Positions 31,132-40,122 of a DNA stretch of 64,000 nt are shown piece by piece. The translations under genes were made by a program, and so were the position numbers. The first letter of the stretch is position 1; each line of letters opens with the position of its first letter. The stretch is taken from assembly GCF_042738955.1 (NCBI RefSeq), contig NZ_JBHYHC010000024.1:27867-91866 (forward strand), in the 5' to 3' direction. Source of the stretch: Umezawaea sp042738955. GTDB lineage: Bacteria > Actinomycetota > Actinomycetes > Mycobacteriales > Pseudonocardiaceae. Below the pieces are notes generated by a model. That model worked only from the letters and a program-made list of their open reading frames with translations. It was not told the origin of the DNA and ran no database searches.

Positions 31132-32319
31132 GTGACCGCTCTCAACGAGAAGCCCATGACCACCACCCAGCCGACGGACGAGGAGATCTTCGCCGCGCAC
31201 GTCGGCGGCAAGCTCAGCCTCGGCGTCACGGCCTCGCTGGCCGACCCCCGAGCCCTGTCCATCGCGTACACGCCGGGCGTGGCGAAGGTCAGCAGCGCGA
31301 TCGCCGAGGACCCCTCGCTGGCCGCCAAGTACACGTGGGCGCACCGGCTGGTCGCCGTGGTCAGCGACGGCACCGCCGTCCTCGGCCTCGGCGACATCGG
31401 CCCGTCCGCGTCGCTGCCGGTCATGGAGGGCAAGGCCGCGCTGTTCAAGACGTTCGGCGGCCTCGACTCCATCCCGCTGGTGCTGAACACGACGGACGTC
31501 GACGAGATCGTCGAGACCCTGGTCCGGCTGCGGCCGTCGTTCGGCGCGGTCAACCTGGAGGACATCTCCGCCCCGCGCTGCTTCGAGCTCGAGGCCAAGG
31601 TCATCGAGGCGCTGGACTGCCCGGTCATGCACGACGACCAGCACGGCACGGCCGTCGTCGCCCTGGCCGCGCTGCGCGGCGCCAACACCGTCCTGGGCAA
31701 GGACATCGCGAACCAGCGGGTCGTCGTCTCCGGCGCGGGCGCGGCGGGCATCGCCTGCGCGAAGATCCTGCTGGCCGCGGGCATCGGCGAGGTCACCCTG
31801 GTCGACTCGCGCGGCATCATCCACGCCGGTCGCGACGGGCTGAACTCCATCAAGGACGAGATGGCCCTCGTGACCAACGGCAGCGGCCTGCGCGGCGGCA
31901 TCGCCGAGGCCCTGCGGGGCGCGGACATCTTCCTGGGCGTCTCGTCGTCGCAGGTCGGCGAGGACCTGATCGCGAGCATGGCGTCGGACTCGATCGTCTT
32001 CGCGCTCTCCAACCCGCACCCCGAGGTTCACCCGGACGTGGCGAACCGGCACGCCGCGATCGTGGCCACGGGCCGAAGCGACTTCCCGAACCAGATCAAC
32101 AACGTCCTCGCGTTCCCCGGCATCTTCCGCGGCGCGCTGGACGCGGGCGCGCGGCGGATCACCGAGGGCATGAAGCTGGCCGCCGCGGCCGCCATCGCGG
32201 CCGTGGCCTCGGACGACCTGGCCGCCGACCGCATCGTGCCGAGCGCGCTCGACCCGAGGGTCGGCCCGGAAGTCGCGGCCGCCGTCGCTGCCGCGGCGCG
32301 GGTCGACGGCGTAGCCTGA
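31132..32319 (+). CDS. NAD(P)-dependent malic enzyme
   Basis: A 395-residue malic enzyme of the short bacterial type, decarboxylating malate to pyruvate. SIAYTPGVAKVSSAIAED is the catalytic N-terminal motif, AVNLEDISAPRCFELE the metal site, MHDDQHGTAVVALAA the hallmark, VVVSGAGAAGIACAKIL the nucleotide-binding loop and ALSNPHPEVHPD the C-terminal block. GTG 31132 follows AGGAGG at 10 nt; ATG 31156 is possible. It links the citric-acid cycle to pyruvate and NAD(P)H supply. Confidence 0.92.
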   Translation: MTALNEKPMTTTQPTDEEIFAAHVGGKLSLGVTASLADPRALSIAYTPGVAKVSSAIAEDPSLAAKYTWAHRLVAVVSDGTAVLGLGDIGPSASLPVMEGKAALFKTFGGLDSIPLVLNTTDVDEIVETLVRLRPSFGAVNLEDISAPRCFELEAKVIEALDCPVMHDDQHGTAVVALAALRGANTVLGKDIANQRVVVSGAGAAGIACAKILLAAGIGEVTLVDSRGIIHAGRDGLNSIKDEMALVTNGSGLRGGIAEALRGADIFLGVSSSQVGEDLIASMASDSIVFALSNPHPEVHPDVANRHAAIVATGRSDFPNQINNVLAFPGIFRGALDAGARRITEGMKLAAAAAIAAVASDDLAADRIVPSALDPRVGPEVAAAVAAAARVDGVA

Positions 32320-32571
32320 TCTTGCAGGAGTAGGGCGAGCGAAGGCCCTGGTTCACGCGTCCGTCACTTTGCGGGAAAGCGCATCCACGTTCGTGGTAGC
32401 TCGTTACCCCGTGAAGGGGGTGGGCGATGACGCTCCGAAGCGCTACCGTCCCTCTCCTCGGGTGAATGCCCGAGGAGAGGGACGCGTTTCTGCCGCAATT
32501 CGGGTGCAGCCAGGTTCGACGGCTGATCACCCCTGCGCCGCGACAGGCGTCGACGCGGGAAGGGTGGGGCC
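32320..32571 (+). ncRNA. structured 252-nt leader before the c-di-GMP gene
   Basis: No gene is visible. Hairpins occur at 32385-32396 (CCACG-TT-CGTGG) and 32406-32421 (ACCCC-GTGAA-GGGGGT), and a perfect 16-bp stem with a 6-nt loop at 32447-32484 (CGTCCCTCTCCTCGGG with its complement) followed by CGTTTC. The last stem could be the malic-enzyme terminator, but together they could also be a regulatory leader of the downstream gene. A match to a known riboswitch was not established. Confidence 0.4.
32447..32484 (+). terminator. strong hairpin, terminator or attenuator
   Basis: A perfect 16-bp stem and 6-nt loop TGAATG, with a short T-run right after it, 127 bp past the malic-enzyme stop and 88 bp before the GTG of the c-di-GMP gene. 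Confidence 0.7.
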
Positions 32572-35500
32572 GTGCCCAAGCGGACCGGTATCGCTTCGGT
32601 GGCGCTTGAGCCTGCCCAGCGAACTGCCGTCACACTGGACGGCGTGACGCTCCCCGACGCCCCCTCCTTGCTGGTCGATTCCAAGGGCGTCGTCATGCAG
32701 GCGAACGCCGCCGCCGTCGAGCTCGCCCGCGTGGAATCATCGGATGTCCTGGTCGGCCGGACGCTCGGCGAGCTGCTGCTCGGCACCCAGTCGGACCTCC
32801 GGTTGAACCGGGGCATCGGCTCCCCGCTGCCCGTGCGCGTCGTGCGCAACCCCGTCCCCGGCACCGGCTTGCAGGCCGTGCTCCTGGTGGACGTCTCGGA
32901 CCTGGCCGCGGTGGCGGACGAGTTGCGCGACGAGCAGCGCAGGCTGCGGACCGTGCAGCGGGTCGCCGAGATCGGCTCGTGGGAGTACGACCCGGCCACC
33001 GGCGTGACCGTCTGGTCGGACTCGCACTACGAGCTGCTCGGCCTCGAGCCCGGTTCGGTCGTGCCGGGGGCGCAGGCCGTGCTGGACGTCGTGCACCCGG
33101 ACGACTACGAGATGGTCGCCAGCTACTGGACGAACCGCGAGCTGTCCGGCGACGCCATAGACATCGAGTACCGGGTCATCCGCCCGGACGGTGAGCTGCG
33201 GCGCATCCGCGGCGTCGCCGAGGCGAAGATGGCCGAGGACGGCAGCGCCGAGCTGATCACCGGCTACATCCGCGACATCACCGCCCAGTGGCGGGCCGAC
33301 CAGGAGTTGGCGCTCGAACGCGGCCGCCTGCTGGAGGCGCAGCGGATCGCCCGGATCGGCAGCTGGGCGTTCGAGCTGAACACCAAGGCCATGCACCGCA
33401 GCGAGGTGCTGGTCGAGATGTACGACGAGATCGAGTACGAGCCCGGCGCGAAGCTCCTCGACGGCGTGCACCCGGACGACATGATCGTGCTGGACCAGCT
33501 GCGGGACCAGCTGCTGGGGGCCGTGGACGAGTCGACCGTCGAGGTCGAGGTCCGCAGCAAGTACAACGACAAGGTGTTCATCTGCCGCGCGCGGCCGGAG
33601 TTCGGGCCGGGCGGCAGGACCATCGAACGGCTGCACGGCACCGTCCAGGACGTCACCGAGGCCCGCGTGCTGGAGCGGCAGCTCCGCGAGGACCGCCGCA
33701 GGCTCGCCGACGCGCAGAAGGCCGCCCGCCTCGGCGTGTGGGAGTGGGACCTCCAGTCCGACGAGACCGTGTGGTCGGACATGCTCACCGACCTGTTCGG
33801 CGTGCCCCACGAGGAGCGGACCACCTACCAGACCTACCTCGACCTCGTGCACCCCGACGACCGGGCGTGGGTGGACGAGCTGTGGCAGCAGCTCGTGGCC
33901 AACCAGTCGCCGGTGCAGTGCGAGCACCGCATCCTGCGCCGCGACGGCAAGGTCCGGGTGTTCCGCGCCTACGGCGTGGTCGTCGAGAGCCAGCCGGGTG
34001 AACGGCCGCGCGCGGTCGGCACGGCGCAGGACATCACCGAGCAGCGCGCCGCCGAGACCAGGATGAAGCGGTCCAGCCAGCGGTTCGCGGACCTCGTGTC
34101 GCTGACGCCGGTCGGCATCGGCCTGTTCGACGAGGGCGAGCGGCTGGTCGACGCGAACGACGCCCTGTGCGACCTGCTCGGCATGGAGCTGGAGGAGCTG
34201 CGCGGGATGACCGCGGAGCAGATGACGCACCCGGACGACAACCAGTCGCGGCTGCGGTCGGTGGACCGGATGACGGCGCTGGGCGCGGACCGGACGCACA
34301 AGATCCCGCAGCGCATCCTGATCCGGCCGGACGGCGAGCGGGTGTACTGCGAGCTGCACATCGCGCTGTCCGTGCAGGACGACGGCCGCCGGTTCTGGCT
34401 GATCGTGTTCCAGGACATCACCGAGCGCCGCCGCACGGCCGAGGCGCTGCGCCACCAGGCCACGCACGACGACCTGACCGGGCTGCCGAACCGGGCGCTG
34501 GTCAAGGAGATCCTCGGCGAGCTGCTGGAGAGCCCGGACCGCGCCAAGGTGGCGGTGCTGTTCTGCGACATCGACAACTTCAAGCGCATCAACGACTCCC
34601 TCGGCCACGACGCGGGCGACGAGCTGCTGGTCGCGCTGGCCCGAAGACTCGAGGACGGGCTGCCGGAGGGCTGCACGGCGGCCCGGCTGTCCGGGGACGA
34701 GTACGTGATCATCTGCGCCGACCTGGAGCAGGCGGGCGGCGTGGACGTGCTGGCGACGAAGGTCGCGGGCCTGCTGCGGACCGCCGTGCCGGTGCACGGC
34801 CAGCTGGTCCGGGTGTCCGCGTCGATCGGCGCGTCGGTGCCGAACGGGGCCCGCACGACCGGCGCTGACCTGCTGCGCTTCGCGGACGCGGCGATGTTCG
34901 AGGCCAAGAGGCGCGGCGCGGGCCGGGTGTCGCTGGCCAGCGCCGCGCTGATCGCCTCCGCGGACCGCCAGGTGCACCTCGAGGGCCAGCTGCGGGACGC
35001 GCTCGCCAACGACGAGCTCCAGCTGCACTACCAGCCCGTGGTGGGCGTCGACGGCACCGTGCTCACGGCCGAGGCGCTGGTCCGCTGGCCGCACCCGGAC
35101 CGCGGGCTGCTGCCGCCGGACGTGTTCCTGCCGGTCGCCGAGCAGGGCGACCTCATGCGCGACCTGGACCGCTGGGTGCTCAAGACCGCGTTGCGCGAGG
35201 CGTCGACGTGGCCGACCCACAACGGCCGGTCCGTGTCGATCGCGGTCAACCTGTCCGGGCTCGTGCCCGGCGACGCGGAGTTCGTCGACATCGTCGCGGA
35301 CACGATCGCCGAGGCCGGGATCCCGTGGAACCGGGTCGTGCTGGAGCTGGTCGAGACCGCGCTGGTCGACCTGCCGTCACGGGTGCGCCAGTCGATGGAC
35401 GAGCTGGTGCAGCGGGGCGTGCAGTTCGCCGTGGACGACTTCGGCACCGGCTACTCGTCGCTGGCCCGCCTCAAGGACCTGCCCGCGCAGATCATCAAGG

Positions 35501-35754
35501 TCGACCGCCGGTTCGTCTCCGGCGTCGGCAACGACTCGTCGGACTTCGCCGTCGCGCGGGCCGTGGTCGACATGGCGCGGGCGATGGGCCGCAAGTGCGT
35601 CGCCGAGGGCGTCGAGACCGCGACCCAGTTCCACGTGCTGCGTGGTGTCGGCGTCGACGCCTACCAGGGCTGGCTGTTCTCCCGCCCGGTGCCCGCGAAG
35701 GAGTTCCGGGCCGTGCTCGCGCTCGGCCCGCTGCACATCCCCCGCGCGGGCTAG
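32572..35754 (+). CDS. multi-PAS GGDEF-EAL cyclic-di-GMP protein
   Basis: A 1060-residue soluble protein. About five PAS/PAC sensor domains fill residues 25-620 (repeated GSWEYDP, GSWAFELN, GVWEWDL starts and DVTE/DITE ends). A diguanylate-cyclase domain follows (THDDLTGLPNRALVKEILGE, VLFCDIDNFKRINDSLGHDA), whose signature is SGDEY instead of GGDEF. The C-terminal phosphodiesterase domain is intact by motif (TAEALVRWPHPDRG, DDFGTGYSSLARL). It probably degrades c-di-GMP, with the altered GGDEF domain weakly active or a GTP sensor. In Streptomyces c-di-GMP controls development through BldD. Confidence 0.9.
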   Translation: MPKRTGIASVALEPAQRTAVTLDGVTLPDAPSLLVDSKGVVMQANAAAVELARVESSDVLVGRTLGELLLGTQSDLRLNRGIGSPLPVRVVRNPVPGTGLQAVLLVDVSDLAAVADELRDEQRRLRTVQRVAEIGSWEYDPATGVTVWSDSHYELLGLEPGSVVPGAQAVLDVVHPDDYEMVASYWTNRELSGDAIDIEYRVIRPDGELRRIRGVAEAKMAEDGSAELITGYIRDITAQWRADQELALERGRLLEAQRIARIGSWAFELNTKAMHRSEVLVEMYDEIEYEPGAKLLDGVHPDDMIVLDQLRDQLLGAVDESTVEVEVRSKYNDKVFICRARPEFGPGGRTIERLHGTVQDVTEARVLERQLREDRRRLADAQKAARLGVWEWDLQSDETVWSDMLTDLFGVPHEERTTYQTYLDLVHPDDRAWVDELWQQLVANQSPVQCEHRILRRDGKVRVFRAYGVVVESQPGERPRAVGTAQDITEQRAAETRMKRSSQRFADLVSLTPVGIGLFDEGERLVDANDALCDLLGMELEELRGMTAEQMTHPDDNQSRLRSVDRMTALGADRTHKIPQRILIRPDGERVYCELHIALSVQDDGRRFWLIVFQDITERRRTAEALRHQATHDDLTGLPNRALVKEILGELLESPDRAKVAVLFCDIDNFKRINDSLGHDAGDELLVALARRLEDGLPEGCTAARLSGDEYVIICADLEQAGGVDVLATKVAGLLRTAVPVHGQLVRVSASIGASVPNGARTTGADLLRFADAAMFEAKRRGAGRVSLASAALIASADRQVHLEGQLRDALANDELQLHYQPVVGVDGTVLTAEALVRWPHPDRGLLPPDVFLPVAEQGDLMRDLDRWVLKTALREASTWPTHNGRSVSIAVNLSGLVPGDAEFVDIVADTIAEAGIPWNRVVLELVETALVDLPSRVRQSMDELVQRGVQFAVDDFGTGYSSLARLKDLPAQIIKVDRRFVSGVGNDSSDFAVARAVVDMARAMGRKCVAEGVETATQFHVLRGVGVDAYQGWLFSRPVPAKEFRAVLALGPLHIPRAG

Positions 35755-35766
35755 CCCGCGTTCGGC

Positions 35767-37344
35767 CTAGTCGGCGACCGACGCCTCGACCAGCGGCAGC
35801 AGCGCGGCGATCCGGTGTCGCGGCAGGTCGACGAGCCGCTCGTCCAGGTCGTCGTGCTCGCCGACGGCGGCGTCGATGCGCTCGCGCGCCTCCCGCTTGG
35901 TCAGCGCGCCGCGCGACACGGTGATCAGCGCCTCGCGCCACACGTTGCCGAGCTTGCCGTGGGCGCGCAGCAGCACCTCGCGGACGACCAGCTTGCCGGG
36001 TGACAGCTCACCCGCGAGCACCTGTTCCGCGACGACGATCGTGTGCTTGTTGTCCGGTGTGCCGCGGAGGAACTTGAGCCGGAAACGGCTGTCCACCAAC
36101 GACGTCAGCTCGTGCTGGCCCTTCTCACTGGACACGTTGGGGTGGTTGTTCGGCACCAGCGCCGCCAGCCGCGCGGGCACGCTGGCGAGCAGGGTCCGCA
36201 GCAGCCACGGGCCGGGGTCGCCGGTCAGGTCGACGGCGAGCGACGCCGCGCCCTTGCCGATCGGCTCGTACCAGCCGGGCTTGCGGGGCTTCGGCGGCGG
36301 CGAGGACTCCGGGCGCGGCGCGAGGTCGGACAGCTTGTCCAGCGCCTCCCTGCTCGGGCCCGTGCCCTCCAACGACTGGGGGCCGTGGGTGTAGATGCCG
36401 GTCTTGCCGTGCGACCCGGCGCCCTTGCGGGACGTGGGGCGGCACACGTAGAGGTCGGCGGCGCTGCCGATGGCCTGCGCGCCGTCGAAGCGGTGGAACG
36501 CGGGCAGGATCGCCTCGAACACCAGGCCGAGCCGCTGCAACTCCTGCTGCACCTTCAGCCCGAGCGCGGGCGTGCGGTCGCTGAACCCGTACGCCAGCAG
36601 CACCCGGCCGCGGGCGGGGTCGGCGAGGCAGTCGATCGCGCGCCCGGCGAACAGGCCCATTCCCTCCGGGGTGTACGGCGGGTCGCTGAACACCAGGTCC
36701 GCCGACTCCAGCACCGACGGCGGCAGCCCGAACCGGAAGTCCGCGTGCAGGCACCGCACGTTCCAGCCGCGCTCGGACGCCAGCGCGTCGACGAACTCCA
36801 GCAGCCGGTCGTCCACGTCCACGACCGTGACCTCGACGTCCGGGTTCACCGCGCACACCGCGAGGGACGTGAGGTCGTGGTCGCCGAGGCACAGCAGCTT
36901 CCGGCCGCCCAGGTCGTAGGTCGAGTCCAGCCACAGGGCCCGCTTCAACGCGGTGTCCGCCGTGGCCTGCACGTGGTCCAGCGCGGTCAGCGGCGCGGGC
37001 ACGTTCGCGATGTCCGCGAGGATCGACCGCAGCGTGTCGGTGTGCCGCGACACCAACGTGTTCACCGGGTCGGCGAGCCCCTCGTCCACTCCGAACGCCT
37101 CGGCGTACGCCCCCGCCCGGTACGGCGCGAGCCGGTACCGCTCGCCCTGGGTCTCCAGGTCCTCCTCGGCGGCGGCCAGCAGCTCCTGCACCGTCCGCCG
37201 CGGCACTGCGGGAAGCCGCACCAGCTCCGCCAGGGTGTGCCAGTCCTTGCCGAGCAGCGTCAGCACCGGGCGCAGCTTGCGCGCGTGCACCCCGCGCTCC
37301 GCCAAGAGGGCTCGTACTCGGTCGATCGGCTCGTTGGTACCCAC
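35767..37344 (-). CDS. bis-aminopropyl spermidine synthase-like methyltransferase-fold protein
   Basis: A 525-residue protein. An N-terminal winged-helix region (LRPVLTLLGKDWHTLAELVR) precedes a Rossmann domain with LLCLGDHDLTSLAV, VTVVDVDDRLLEFVD and the catalytic-type loop DLVFSDPPYTPEGMGLF, as in BpsA, which adds aminopropyl groups to spermidine in thermophiles. A ~180-residue C-terminal extension is unlike BpsA and not recognised. GTG 37344 is chosen. In a mesophilic actinobacterium the substrate is uncertain. Confidence 0.7.
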   Translation of the reverse strand: MGTNEPIDRVRALLAERGVHARKLRPVLTLLGKDWHTLAELVRLPAVPRRTVQELLAAAEEDLETQGERYRLAPYRAGAYAEAFGVDEGLADPVNTLVSRHTDTLRSILADIANVPAPLTALDHVQATADTALKRALWLDSTYDLGGRKLLCLGDHDLTSLAVCAVNPDVEVTVVDVDDRLLEFVDALASERGWNVRCLHADFRFGLPPSVLESADLVFSDPPYTPEGMGLFAGRAIDCLADPARGRVLLAYGFSDRTPALGLKVQQELQRLGLVFEAILPAFHRFDGAQAIGSAADLYVCRPTSRKGAGSHGKTGIYTHGPQSLEGTGPSREALDKLSDLAPRPESSPPPKPRKPGWYEPIGKGAASLAVDLTGDPGPWLLRTLLASVPARLAALVPNNHPNVSSEKGQHELTSLVDSRFRLKFLRGTPDNKHTIVVAEQVLAGELSPGKLVVREVLLRAHGKLGNVWREALITVSRGALTKREARERIDAAVGEHDDLDERLVDLPRHRIAALLPLVEASVAD

Positions 37345-37518
37345 AACCGGAGCAGAGTAGTGACCGCGCTCCGGAAGGTTACGGGGAGGAGACGTCTGGG
37401 CTTCCACGCCTTGGAACGACCTGCCGACGTCAGCCGTTCGGGCTAGGGTCGTTTCTCCTGAACTTCGCTTGCTGTGAGAGCGGCCGATAGGCGGCCGTCC
37501 CTACCGGAGGGATCTCGT

Positions 37519-38604
37519 GTGATCGAGTTCCGAGCCGTGACCAAGCGGTTCGACGACGGGACGATCGCCGTGAACAGCCTGGACCTCACGGTCGAAGCTG
37601 GGACGATCACCGTCTTCGTCGGACCGTCCGGTTGTGGCAAGACGACGTCGTTGCGCATGGTCAACCGCATGATCGACCCGACGTCCGGCACGATCCTGGT
37701 GGACGGGCGGGACGTGCTGTCCGTCGACCCGCCCGAGCTGCGCCGGGGGATCGGGTACGTCATCCAGCAGGCCGGGCTGTTCCCGCACCGGACGGTGCTG
37801 GACAACGTCGCCACCGTGCCGCTGCTGCTCGGGTGGTCCAAGGCGAAGGCCCGGTCGCGCGCGGCGGAGCTGCTCGAACTGGTGGGCCTGCCCGCCGAGA
37901 TGGGCAAGCGGTACCCGGTGCAGCTCTCCGGCGGCCAGCAGCAGCGGGTCGGGGTGGCGCGGGCGTTGGCCGCCGACCCGCCGGTGCTGCTGATGGACGA
38001 GCCGTTCAGCGCGGTCGACCCGGTCGTCCGGGAAGGACTCCAGGACGAGCTGCTGCGCCTCCAGGCGGAGCTGGACAAGACGATCGTGTTCGTCACGCAC
38101 GACATCGACGAGGCCGTGCGGATCGGCGAGAAGGTCGCCGTGTTCCGCGAGGGCGGCATCCTGGCGCAGTACGACCAGCCAGCCGAACTGCTCGCGCGGC
38201 CCGCGGACGACTTCGTCGCGCACTTCGTGGGCAAGGACAGGGGCTACCGCAGCCTGTCCTTTGTGGACGCTTCCGGCGTGGAGGTCGACCCGGTGCCCAC
38301 GGTCGTCGTCGGCTCGCCCGTCGAGACCTCGTCCGAGTGGCGGCTGGCCGTCGACGAGCGCAAGCACCCCCGTGGCTGGCTCGCTCCTGGGACCACTGTG
38401 GACGGTGGTCTGACCGAGGACGTGCTCAAGCCCGGCGGGTCGCTGTTCGAGGTGGGGCAGTCGATCCGCGGCGCGATGGACGCGGCGCTGTCGTCGCCGT
38501 CCGGGCTCGGCGTGGCCGTGGACCCCGAGGGCGCGGTCGTCGGCGCGGTGACGGCGACCCAGGTGCTCGCGGTGATCGAGGGCCTGCGCGAGAGCAGGAG
38601 CTGA
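37519..38604 (+). CDS. glycine betaine/proline-type ABC transporter ATP-binding protein
   Basis: A 361-residue ABC ATPase of the OpuCA/ProV group. Walker A GPSGCGKTT, signature LSGGQQQR, Walker B VLLMDEPFSAVD and the H-loop VFVTHDIDEA are present. The C-terminal third contains a CBS-like half (ALSSPSGLGVAVDPEG), as in osmolyte transporters sensing ionic strength. GTG 37519 has GGAGG 8 nt upstream. It is the first gene of a four-gene operon for uptake of quaternary ammonium osmolytes. Confidence 0.88.
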   Translation: MIEFRAVTKRFDDGTIAVNSLDLTVEAGTITVFVGPSGCGKTTSLRMVNRMIDPTSGTILVDGRDVLSVDPPELRRGIGYVIQQAGLFPHRTVLDNVATVPLLLGWSKAKARSRAAELLELVGLPAEMGKRYPVQLSGGQQQRVGVARALAADPPVLLMDEPFSAVDPVVREGLQDELLRLQAELDKTIVFVTHDIDEAVRIGEKVAVFREGGILAQYDQPAELLARPADDFVAHFVGKDRGYRSLSFVDASGVEVDPVPTVVVGSPVETSSEWRLAVDERKHPRGWLAPGTTVDGGLTEDVLKPGGSLFEVGQSIRGAMDAALSSPSGLGVAVDPEGAVVGAVTATQVLAVIEGLRESRS

Positions 38605-38607
38605 CCC

Positions 38608-39273
38608 GTGGGCGACCTGGGGAAGTACCTCGGCGACGCGGGAACGCGGTCGGCGATCTGGACGATGCTGCTGGAGCACGTCTACCTGTCGTTGCTGCCG
38701 CTGGTGATCTCGGTCGTGCTGGCCGTCGTGCTCGGCTGGGTGTGCCACCGCTACGGCTGGTTCCGCGGCGCGCTGCTCGGCACGGCGAACATCGTCTACA
38801 CGGTGCCGTCGCTCGCGCTGTTCGCGATCATCCCCGCGATCATCGGCACGCAGGTGCTGGACATCAACAACGTCGTCATCGCGCTCACCGTCTACACCAC
38901 GGCGCTGCTGACCCGCCCGGTCAGCGACGCGCTCGACGCGGTGCCCGCGCAGATCACCGCCGCGGCCACCGCGATGGGCTTCCGGCCGCTGCGCCGGTTC
39001 CTGACGGTGGAGCTGCCGCTCGCGGTGCCGGTGCTGTTCGCCGGGCTGCGGGTCGGGTCGGTCAGCAACATCAGCCTGGTCAGCGTCGGCGCCCTGATCG
39101 GCACCGGCGGGCTCGGCGTGCTGTTCACCGACGGCTTCCGCAGCCGCTACCTGGCGCCGATCATCGTCGGCATCGTGCTGACGCTGCTGCTCGCGCTGGT
39201 CGTGGACGGCCTGCTCGTGGCGCTGCGCCAGTGGCTCACGCCGTGGAACCACGTCCGGGGGGTGAAAGCGTGA
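38608..39273 (+). CDS. glycine betaine-type ABC transporter permease 1
   Basis: A 221-residue inner-membrane permease (OpuCB-like) with about five helices. TAAATAMGFRPLRRFLTVELPLAVPVLFAG is the EAA coupling loop region that contacts the ATPase, and YTVPSLALFAIIPAIIG is a conserved core helix. It starts at GTG 38608, 3 bp after the ATPase stop, and overlaps the next permease by GTGA. Confidence 0.88.
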   Translation: MGDLGKYLGDAGTRSAIWTMLLEHVYLSLLPLVISVVLAVVLGWVCHRYGWFRGALLGTANIVYTVPSLALFAIIPAIIGTQVLDINNVVIALTVYTTALLTRPVSDALDAVPAQITAAATAMGFRPLRRFLTVELPLAVPVLFAGLRVGSVSNISLVSVGALIGTGGLGVLFTDGFRSRYLAPIIVGIVLTLLLALVVDGLLVALRQWLTPWNHVRGVKA

Positions 39274-40019
39274 TCTTCGCGGACGCGTTCGGGTGGCTGT
39301 TCGACCCGGTCAACTGGAGCGGCCCCAAGGGCATCCCGCTCAGGGTCGGCGTGCACCTGCTGTACTGCCTCGGCGCCGTGCTCGGCGCGAGCGCGATCGC
39401 GGTGCCGCTCGGCCTGTTCGTCGGCCACACCGGCCGCGGCGGGACGTTCCTGGTCGGCGGCAGCAACGCCCTGAGGGCACTGCCGACGCTCGGTTTGGTC
39501 ACGTTCCTGTACCTCATCGCGGGCGGCGGAACAGGCCCCGTGCTCATCGCGTTGATCGTGCTCGCGATCCCGCCGATTCTGGCGGGCACGTACGCGGGCA
39601 TCCAGGACGTCGACCGCGGCGTCGTGGACGCGGCCCGCGGCATGGGGATGACGGGAGGCCAGGTGCTGTGGCGGGTGGAACTGCCCAACGCCCTCCCGCT
39701 GCTCATCGGCGGCCTGCGCAACGCGACGCTCCAGGTGGTGGCGACCGCGTCGGTCGCCGCGTACGTGGGCATCGAAACCCTCGGCCGCCCGCTGCTGGAC
39801 GGCCTGCGCGTACTGGACTACGGCCAGTTCGTGGGCGGCGCGGTGCTGATCGCGGTGCTCGCCGTAGCGCTGGACCTGCTGCTCGCGAGCGGGCAGAAGG
39901 CGATCGTCCCGAGAGGACTGCGGCTCGCCGGGCAACCGGTCGGGCCGAAGAAGGGCAAACGCTCGCAGAAGCTGGTGGCAACCGCCGCTCAGCCTGATTC
40001 AGGAGGAAGCACGGCTTGA
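39270..40019 (+). CDS. glycine betaine-type ABC transporter permease 2
   Basis: A 249-residue permease (OpuCD-like) with about six helices; ALRALPTLGLVTFLYLIAGG and the EAA loop DAARGMGMTGGQVLWRVELP are typical. GTG 39270 overlaps the previous stop. Its own stop codon is supplied by the first bases of the TnpB element. Exact removal of the element would leave the same last residues (STA) followed by a stop overlapping the binding-protein ATG, so its C terminus was not changed by the insertion. Confidence 0.88.
   Translation: MIFADAFGWLFDPVNWSGPKGIPLRVGVHLLYCLGAVLGASAIAVPLGLFVGHTGRGGTFLVGGSNALRALPTLGLVTFLYLIAGGGTGPVLIALIVLAIPPILAGTYAGIQDVDRGVVDAARGMGMTGGQVLWRVELPNALPLLIGGLRNATLQVVATASVAAYVGIETLGRPLLDGLRVLDYGQFVGGAVLIAVLAVALDLLLASGQKAIVPRGLRLAGQPVGPKKGKRSQKLVATAAQPDSGGSTA
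40001..40006 (+). promoter_or_regulatory. displaced ribosome binding site of the binding-protein gene
   Basis: AGGAGG here would sit 9 nt before the ATG of the substrate-binding gene if the 1386-bp element at 40016-41401 were absent. In the present sequence the ATG has no recognisable site directly upstream. Confidence 0.7.
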
Positions 40020-40122
40020 CGTCCTCCCCGGTCCCGAGGGACTGGGGAGTTCCGTCCGCCTCGCGGCGGGCGGTTCCTGTTTCCGCTCCCCGGAAGGGAG
40101 GTTCCGACAGATGCCTCACCGA
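40016..40122 (-). ncRNA. omega-RNA/right-end region of the TnpB element
   Basis: By analogy to ISDra2-type systems, the RNA overlapping the 3' end of tnpB and the right end guides TnpB. Two hairpins are visible (CTCCCCGGTCCC with GGGACTGGGGAG, and CCGCC with GGCGG). The guide would be the flanking bases after 40016 read on the minus strand, beginning GCCGTGCTTCCTCC. The length of the RNA is inferred. Confidence 0.6.

Noticed and set aside
32320..32571. Firm call of a c-di-GMP-I (GEMM) riboswitch
   Set aside because: The conserved GEMM core could not be found, although one GGTAGC...TTACC segment looks similar.
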